Shown here: positions 58,235-64,000 of the stretch, one piece after another
Layout: each line of letters begins with the position of its first letter
Position numbering within the stretch: position 1 is the first letter of the stretch
DNA from: Siphonodentalium dalli
Lineage: Eukaryota; Mollusca; Scaphopoda; Gadilida; Siphonodentaliidae
NCBI GenBank assembly: GCA_032622095.1
Contig: CP136066.1
Span: 8,769,784 to 8,833,783, forward strand
Direction of reading: 5' to 3'
DNA length: 64,000 bases
Translations under genes and position numbers: made by a program
Notes under the pieces: model-generated
What the model saw: the letters and a program-made list of their open reading frames with translations, nothing else
The model's database searches: none
Told to the model about the DNA's origin: nothing

Positions 58235-58830
58235 ATGGTTTATTTATATATACATATAATTGAAAAAACAACAAATTTTCCTACTATGTGAGTGAATGCT
58301 GCAGAGAACAATTGTGAATATTGTGAAAATTGTGAATATTTTCAAAATTAAAACTGGTATCCGGTCATTGTTGACTATTCCTTACACTATTATGTACCTA
58401 TATTGGGTTTCTTATATATAATAAAGTCGTTGTTTCTTTCATTCTACCCGATCACCTGGTATTCATATTGGGGGTTTTATATATAATAAAGTCGTTGTTT
58501 CTTTCATTCTACCTCATCAGCTTGTTTCATATTGGGTTTGTTATATATAATAAAGTCGTTGTTAAACGACTGGGTAAGATTGACACATGTCCAATCGCCC
58601 ATTAACACAAACTAAACTAACCTTCGCCTAGGCTGCTGTCACTACCCATCGCACTACTGGCACCTGTAGGGACATTGAAAATGATTTATTGATATATATA
58701 TATAACTAAAAAAGAACAAATTGTCATCCTATGTGAGTGAATGCTGACGTGAAGAATTGAATATTTTGAAAATTTAAACGGACACCCCTTCATTGTCGAC
58801 TATTCCTACACAATTAGGTACATAGCTATA
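58235..58830. repeat. ~440-bp tandem duplication and a three-copy ~68-bp repeat
   Basis: 58180-58400 and 58615-58830 are diverged direct copies (microexon, then 'gtgagtgaatgctg', 'ttgaatattttgaaaatt' and 'ttgtcgactattccttaca'). Between them, 58378-58565 holds three copies of 'attgggtttcttatatataataaagtcgttgtttctttc'. Confidence 0.7.
58622..58663 (-). CDS. Candidate Ser-rich microexon of the EGF gene (42 bp)
   Basis: On the minus strand: acceptor TCAATGTCCCTACAG, exon GTGCCAGTAGTGCGATGGGT to GGCGAAG, donor GTTAGT. Entered in phase 1, as the EGF exons leave it, it encodes S-A-S-S-A-M-G-S-D-S-S-L-G-E and leaves in phase 1. It is therefore a symmetric cassette that could act as a linker after the EGF repeats. 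Support is the phase match and the duplicated structure at 58180; there is no transcript evidence. Confidence 0.45.
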
Positions 58831-58984
58831 CCGGTTTCGACACATCTTGAACTTTTCAAAAGCTTAGCGTGACTATTGTAAATAATCATCAATTAACATA
58901 TACCTCTTTTAATTTTCAAACTATATTTATATATATATATGCATATATAGAGTAGGAATTAAAATAACACCATTAAGACCTATT

Positions 58985-59446
58985 CAAATTTTCTTCACAA
59001 GCTTTCATCTGGTTACAGAGATTTGAATAATGAACACAATTTAGCTAAACAAGATAGTCAGTTGAGGACGTTCCTGGTGTTTGACACTGGCAATACAGTA
59101 GAATCAGAATATTTTTATTTTATAGAATATCATCATCAAATCATCTTCAAATATTCATCAAATCATCATCAAATCATTATGTCAAATCATTATATCAAAT
59201 ACTAATACAAAAAGGTTTCTACAAAGAGATGTCATATGGAGACAACATGACATATCAGGTCGTCTTCCTGTCGCCACCAAAAAGAATAATTTGAAAACGT
59301 TGATTCTGTATGAGCCCGACTGCGTGGCACGTGATAGCTGTTTTAACATTCAGTTAGATGTCGTGTTCTAGGTACATAGCTAAATTGTTTTGTTCATTAT
59401 TCAAGTCTCTGTAACCAGATGAAGACTACGATTTGTAAGCGAAAGC
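58985..59446. mobile_element. Inverted-repeat insertion abutting an EGF exon
   Basis: Arms at about 58998-59053 and 59382-59446 share CATCTGGTTACAGAGA(T/C)TTGAATAATGAAC and AAGCTTTC/GAAAGCT. The interior has short ATCATC and 'aaatcat' repeats and no gene. The right arm ends precisely where the EGF exon at 59447 should have its donor. The class is unknown; the GAAAGCT ends recall Penelope-like terminal sequences. Confidence 0.5.
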
Positions 59447-59560
59447 TAGTGTCACATCCTGTACCCGAACTTCCGCTCGAAGTCCAGCCGTCCATACATT
59501 CGCACGCACCAGTCGTTGCATTACAAGAACCATGGTCACAAACCACTGTGTCGCATACAA
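59447..59560 (-). CDS. EGF-like exon, six-cysteine form, donor missing
   Basis: Minus strand, 114 bp, by homology with the array exons. It encodes VCDTVVCDHGSCNATTGACE, CMDGWTSSGSSGTGCDT: the canonical six EGF cysteines before the final Cys, with HGSC where the array exons have HGCC. The acceptor side reads TCTAG. The 3' side continues into GCTTTCGCTTACA instead of the GTAAGT found in the other copies, so normal splicing is doubtful. It is probably an inactivated or alternatively terminated exon: read-through gives about ten codons before TAA/TGA. Confidence 0.6.
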
Positions 59561-59657
59561 CTAGACCAGTGAATGATTAAGAATATTGGATGGGATTCCT
59601 TCTACGAAAACAATGGGGATCAATGCTTATTGACAATACTTTTATGACTCATATGTA

Positions 59658-60194
59658 CAGTACCATTCAAAAGTAGTGGTATATTAAGCGCCCAATATCG
59701 CAATAATATTGCAAGTGGAAATTCTTATAAGCACATCGCTTGCGATATTATTGCAATATTTTGCGCTTAATATCGCAATATTACGCGCTTGATAATTGCG
59801 ATATCGCGCGCTTAATATTGCGACATCTTGCACTCAAAATTGTGACAATTAAAGCAAATTATTGCTTCTGTTGTATTGTTTGGCATAAATAAAGACAATG
59901 TTTTAGATTTGTATATAATTATATTTGTAAATGCTGTATGTACACTATATGCACACTATATTCACAGTATTTATCTAACATTAATATAACACTATCGGCT
60001 CTGTATGTCATTTTATCGCTCTCAATATTTGCGACAATGAGCGCTTAATATCGCAATATTCTGCGCTTAATACCGCAATAATAGGCACGACACGTTTTTG
60101 GTATTGTCCTATAATCGCGCCTTTTCCAAATTTAGCGCGCTCAATATCGCAATAAATGCGCGCCTCAATATACCACTTCTTCTGACTGGTACTG
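59658..60194. mobile_element. Tc1-like MITE (537 bp) rich in ATATCGCAAT
   Basis: Ends CAGTACCATTCAAAAGTAGT and complement of ACTTCTTCTGACTGGTACTG, flanked by TA on both sides. CAGTACCA-type ends are typical of Tc1/mariner. The interior repeats GCGCTTAATATCGCAATATT in both orientations. Non-coding, lying in an intron of the EGF gene. Confidence 0.75.
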
Positions 60195-60245
60195 TAGCTT
60201 CAAAAAACCTTGCGGTATTGTAGCTCATCTGCACAGCATCCGATT

Positions 60246-60680
60246 TGTGACCCGCCATATCAAATCCAGTAGTAAGTCGGGATTTTTTTACCCTGTGCCA
60301 ATGCATTCTCTTATATATGCGAGTCGACCATAGGTCGCCTGGCATATATAAGAGAATGCATCGGCCTAACAATTTTTTACAATTTTAATAATTTGTTCTT
60401 GTATTCTTTAACAATTTTATAATTTCACCCATACAGAGCCCCATCAAACATGAGCAGACGACACTCTTCTATTTGCTTCTATATATGTGTGGGGCTCCCT
60501 GCAGGGTAATGGATGTTTTTTTTATGTCCTAAAAATTGTAAGAAACATTTATTTTAAAAACCTGATAAAAAATTGTTAGGCCAATGCATCCTCTTATATA
60601 TGCGAGGCGATCTATGGTGCATTGGCACAAGGTAAAAAAAAAATCCCAAATTACGACTGGATTTGATATGGCGGGTCACA
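60246..60680. mobile_element. Hairpin element, subfamily C (435 bp)
   Basis: Inverted ends TGTGACCCGCCATATCAAAT, CCAGT and 'gggatttttttacc' (~50 bp) replace the TTAA-type ends of subfamilies A and B. Just inside lie the shared hairpins (60299-60365, and a decayed one at 60580-60627). The middle has a stem formed by 'cagagccccatcaaacatgagcagacgac' and 'gtgtggggctccctgc'. In an EGF-gene intron. Confidence 0.8.
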
Positions 60681-61076
60681 TTTGTGCGTTCTAATATCAA
60701 TCGTTCGATTTTCTCGTGACGACTCCGACAAAGAAGTCTTTGCTCTAATTTGATTGCGACGTTAATACTGTTTTCAAACAAATAATCAGGCGATTTTGAC
60801 AATTCCACAGCTGTTCCACATTGCGTGCAAAGCATGCCCCTAATGTCAATAGTTAGATTTTACAGTGACGCCTTCGGCAAATAAGACCCTACTCTAATTT
60901 GGTTGTGACGATGTGTGAATAACACTATTCGAGAGAATACATTCGATGAAGATTAACAATTGTGCAGATGTGGATGATGAGCGTACTAAGCGTCCAAGGC
61001 AGTAATTTGTAATGCTAAATGCCGGTCAGTATGTGACCTCCATGGTGTACTTACTGATGTCACATGGTGTACTTAC

Positions 61077-61190
61077 TGGTGTCACATGGTGTACCCGAAC
61101 CTCCGCTCGAGAACCAGCCGACCAGGCATTCGCACGCACCAGATGTTTCATCACAACAACCGTGTTCACAATCCATTGTGTCGCATACAT
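61077..61190 (-). CDS. EGF-like exon, array copy 5
   Basis: 114 bp, acceptor CATCCAG, donor GTAAGTACAC, phase 1-1. Encodes VCDTMDCEHGCCDETSGACE then CLVGWFSSGGSGTPCDT. Extracellular EGF-like fold expected from C-x4-C-x3-C spacing, G-x-C-x-C-x2-GW and the final Cys. An extra Cys follows the third. Just beyond the donor is a ~28-bp duplication of the exon end and donor (about 61039-61066). Part of the minus-strand EGF gene, in which the 3' direction is to the left. Confidence 0.8.
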
Positions 61191-61817
61191 CTGGATGAGT
61201 GAATGATTGAGAACTTTGATGGGATTCTTTTATAAGAAAAAGATGCGAAACAATGATTATCGACTTGACGATACTTTTATGATTAACATACTAATATGTA
61301 ACTTAAAAATAAAGTTTCTACGTAAATGAATGGGAACAATGACTATAGAATTGTCAAGAATTTTCTGATGAATACACTCATATATAGCTTTACAAGACAT
61401 TGCGGTATTGTAGCTCATCCACGTAGCGTCCCAAGAGTGCGTTATCATGTTAATTGTTAGATGGTCCATTGATGACGCCGGCAAATAAGATACTGCTCTA
61501 ATTTGATTGCACCACTATTATGGTGCGCTAACATATAACCAAGGGACTTTGACAATTCAACGGTTCTATCTCATAACTCGGTAAGGGTGTTTTTTAAAGT
61601 CAATCGTTAGATTGTCCCGTGGCAGCTCTGGCAAATTAGAACCTGCCCTAATGCGGTTGAGAAATTGTGTGGATAATACTGATTGAAAGCATATATTCGA
61701 TGCAGTTTAACAATTCCGCAAGAGTAAAATGATGGGCGTACTAAGACTCGAGGCAGTATGTATAATGCTAAATGTCAGTCGGTGTGTGACGTTGATTTTC
61801 GTCAATGGTGTACTTAC

Positions 61818-61931
61818 TGGTGTCACATGGTGTGCCCGAGCCTCCGCTCGACGACCAGCCATCCGTGCATCCGCACAAACCAGTCACCGTATCACAACAA
61901 CCGTGTTCGCAATCCACATTTTCGCATACAT
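61818..61931 (-). CDS. EGF-like exon, array copy 4
   Basis: 114 bp, phase 1-1, donor GTAAGTACAC, acceptor ATTCCAG. Encodes VCENVDCEHGCCDTVTGLCG then CTDGWSSSGGSGTPCDT. It differs from copies 1-3 at about eight residues, mostly in the D-T-x-x-G-x-C loop, while all seven Cys are kept. Splice signals and an open frame suggest that it is functional. Confidence 0.82.
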
Positions 61932-62474
61932 CTGGAATGAGTGAATTGTTGAGAAATTGGATTGGATTATTTTCTACGTAAATGAATGGGAATAATGACT
62001 ATCGAATTGTCATTACTTTTCGGATGAATACATTCATATATTGCTTTACAAGACATCGCGATATCATAGCTCATCCACATAGCGTCCCAAGAGTGCGTTA
62101 TCATGTTAATTGTTAGATGGTCCATTGATGGCGCCGGCAAATAAGATACTGCTCTAATTTTATTGCACCGATATTATATTTCGCTAACATTTAGCCAATG
62201 GATTTTTACAATTCGACGGTTCTATCTTATAAATTGGTGAGGGTGTTTTCTAATGTCAATCGTTAGATTGTCCCGTGACAGCTCTGGCAAATTAGAACCT
62301 TCTCTAATACGGTTGAGAAATCGAGTGGTTAATACTGACTGAAAGCATTTATTTGATGCAATTTAACAATTCCGCAGGCGTCAAATGGTGAGCGTACTAA
62401 TACTTCAGGGCAGTTTTTATAATGCCAAATGTCAGTTGGTGTGTGACGTTGATTTTCGTCAATGACGTACTTAC

Positions 62475-62588
62475 TGCTGTCACATGCTGTACCCGCGCCA
62501 CCGCTCGAGGACCAGCCGTCCATGCAACTGCACGTACCATCATCTGTATCACAACAACCGTGTTCGCAATCCACTGACTCGCATACAT
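62475..62588 (-). CDS. EGF-like exon, array copy 3
   Basis: 114 bp, phase 1-1, donor GTAAGTACGT, acceptor CATCCAG. Encodes VCESVDCEHGCCDTDDGTCS then CMDGWSSSGGAGTACDS. Two residues differ from copies 1 and 2 (Ala for Thr, Ser for Thr). An acidic D-T-D-D loop is shared by copies 1-3. Confidence 0.85.
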
Positions 62589-63130
62589 CTGGATGAGTGA
62601 ATTATTGAGATATTAGATTGGATTCTTTCCTACGTAAATGAATGGGAATAATGCATATCGAATTGTCATGACTTTTCGGATGAACACATTCATATATAGC
62701 TTTACAAGACATCGCGATATTATAGCTCATCCACATATCGTCCCAAGAGTGCGTTATCATGTTAATTGTTAGATGGTCCATTGATGGCGCCGGCAAATAA
62801 GATACTACTCTAATTTTATTCCACCGCTATTATATTTCGCTAACATTTAGCCAATGGACTTTTACAATTCCACGGTTCTATCTTATAACTTAGTAAGTGT
62901 GTTTTCTAATGTCAATCGTTAGATTGTACCGTGACAGTTCTGGAAAATTAGAACCTACAATAATATGGTTGAGAAATCGAGTGGTTAGTACTGCCTGAAA
63001 GCATTTATTTGATGCAATTTAACAATTCCGCAGGCGTAAAATGGTGAGCGTACATATACTTCAGGGCAGTTTTTATAATGCAAAATGTCAGTTGGTGTGT
63101 GACGTTGATTTTCGTCAATGATGTGCTTAC

Positions 63131-63244
63131 TGGTGTCACATGCTGTACCCGTGCCACCGCTCGAGGACCAGCCGTCCATGCAACTGCACGTACCATCATC
63201 TGTATCACAACAACCGTGTTCGCAATCCACTGACTCGCATACAT
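63131..63244 (-). CDS. EGF-like exon, array copy 2
   Basis: 114 bp, phase 1-1, donor GTAAGCACAT, acceptor CATCCAG. Encodes VCESVDCEHGCCDTDDGTCS then CMDGWSSSGGTGTACDT. The protein is identical to copy 1. Confidence 0.87.
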
Positions 63245-63785
63245 CTGGATGAGTGAATTATTGAGATATTAGATTGATTCTTTCCTACGTAAATGAATGG
63301 GAACAATGACTATCGAATTGTCAAGACTTTTCTCATTAACACACTCATATATATCTTCACAAGACATCGCGATAATATACCTCTTCCACATAGCGTTTCA
63401 AGAGTGCGTTATAATGTTAATTGTTAGATGGTCCATTAATGGCGCCGGCAAATAAGGAACTGCTCTAATTTGATTCCACCGCTATTATATTTCGCTAACA
63501 TTTAGCCAATGGACTTTTACAATTCCTCGGTTCTATCTTATAACTTGGTAAGTGTGTTTTCTAATGTCAATCGTTAGATTGTCCCGTGACAGTTCTGGAA
63601 AATTAGAAGCTACAATAATATGGTTGAGAAATCGAGTGGTTAGTACTGCCTGAAAGCATTTATTTGATGCAATTTAACAATTCCGCAGGCGTAAAATGGT
63701 GAGCGTACATATACTTCAGGGCAGTTTTTATAATGCAAAATGTCAGTTGGTGTGTGACGTTGATTTTCGTCAATGATGTGCTTAC

Positions 63786-63899
63786 TGGTGTCACATGCTG
63801 TACCCGTGCCACCGCTCGAGGACCAGCCGTCCATGCAACTGCATGTACCATCATCTGTATCACAACAACCGTGTTCGCAATCCACTGACTCGCATACAT
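63786..63899 (-). CDS. EGF-like exon, array copy 1 (most 5' in the window)
   Basis: 114 bp, phase 1-1, donor GTAAGCACAT, acceptor CATCCAG. The same protein as copy 2 with one silent nucleotide difference (position 63843). Further copies are expected to the right, since the flanking intron at 63900-64000 matches the corresponding part of unit 2. Confidence 0.87.
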
Positions 63900-64000
63900 C
63901 TGGATGAGTGAATAATTGAGATATTAGATTGATTCTTTCCTACGTAAATGAATGGGAACAATGACTATAAAATTGTCAAGACTTTTCTCATTAACACACT

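Larger units (their letters stand above)
61191..64000 (-). repeat. Tandem array of ~655-bp exon-plus-intron units
   Basis: EGF exons start at 61077, 61818, 62475, 63131 and 63786, that is 741, 657, 656 and 655 bp apart. Introns carry the same landmarks in order (for example 'gttaattgttagatggtccatt', 'gccggcaaataag', 'gtcaatcgttagattgt' and 'tggttgagaaat'). The two rightmost units are almost identical; divergence rises leftwards. The array continues beyond the window. Confidence 0.92.

Overview
The window looks like intergenic or intronic DNA from an animal nuclear genome, most likely a marine invertebrate. The signs are AT-rich non-coding DNA, phase-1 EGF exons with GT-AG introns, frequent ACATGTAC words, and a mix of Ngaro/DIRS, Helitron, Tc1-like, piggyBac-like and Harbinger-like repeats. 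A lophotrochozoan such as a mollusc or brachiopod is my guess; nothing in the sequence fixes the phylum. I see no bacterial operons, rRNA, tRNA or CRISPR. No intact full-length gene is present.

Layout. 0-9 kb: gene-poor DNA with three copies of a two-hairpin TTAA element, one of which splits a decayed C2H2/transposon-like gene (6.8-9.0 kb). 9.7-10.9 kb: two in-phase exon-like segments, the second with tandem TAG stops. 10-23 kb: foldbacks, minisatellites and a long-inverted-repeat element carrying a ~58-bp satellite. 23.2-29.6 kb: a decayed Ngaro-type tyrosine-recombinase retroelement (gag, RT, recombinase, SGNH hydrolase). Its recombinase is split by a composite insertion that itself contains a piggyBac-like MITE. 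30.0-32.0 kb: three non-autonomous Helitron-like units joined head to tail. 32-43 kb: a TA-flanked TIR element filled with a 44-bp minisatellite, C-rich repeats and foldbacks. 43.6-45.9 kb: two more TTAA elements in and beside a second repeat-associated pseudogene. 46-54 kb: sparse DNA, a Harbinger-like element, a LINE 3' end and more hairpin elements. 54.5-57.0 kb: a 52-bp minisatellite with a long stop-free reverse strand. 58.2-64.0 kb: the clearest host gene, on the minus strand, with six 114-bp phase 1-1 EGF exons, five of them in a ~655-bp tandem array that runs off the window, plus two Ser/Gly-rich microexons.

The strongest unusual signal is a 67-nt near-perfect hairpin found at about a dozen loci. 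It occurs in three element subfamilies whose outer flanks differ but whose hairpin is almost unchanged. Full copies carry it twice, in opposite orientation, about 75 nt apart, inside TTAA-flanked ends. One copy sits in a reading frame so cleanly that removing it with one TTAA rejoins the codons. Other items worth checking are the composite insertion, two identical 4-bp CGAT duplications that break the Ngaro element, the Helitron tandem, and a seventh cysteine shared by all five array EGF exons.
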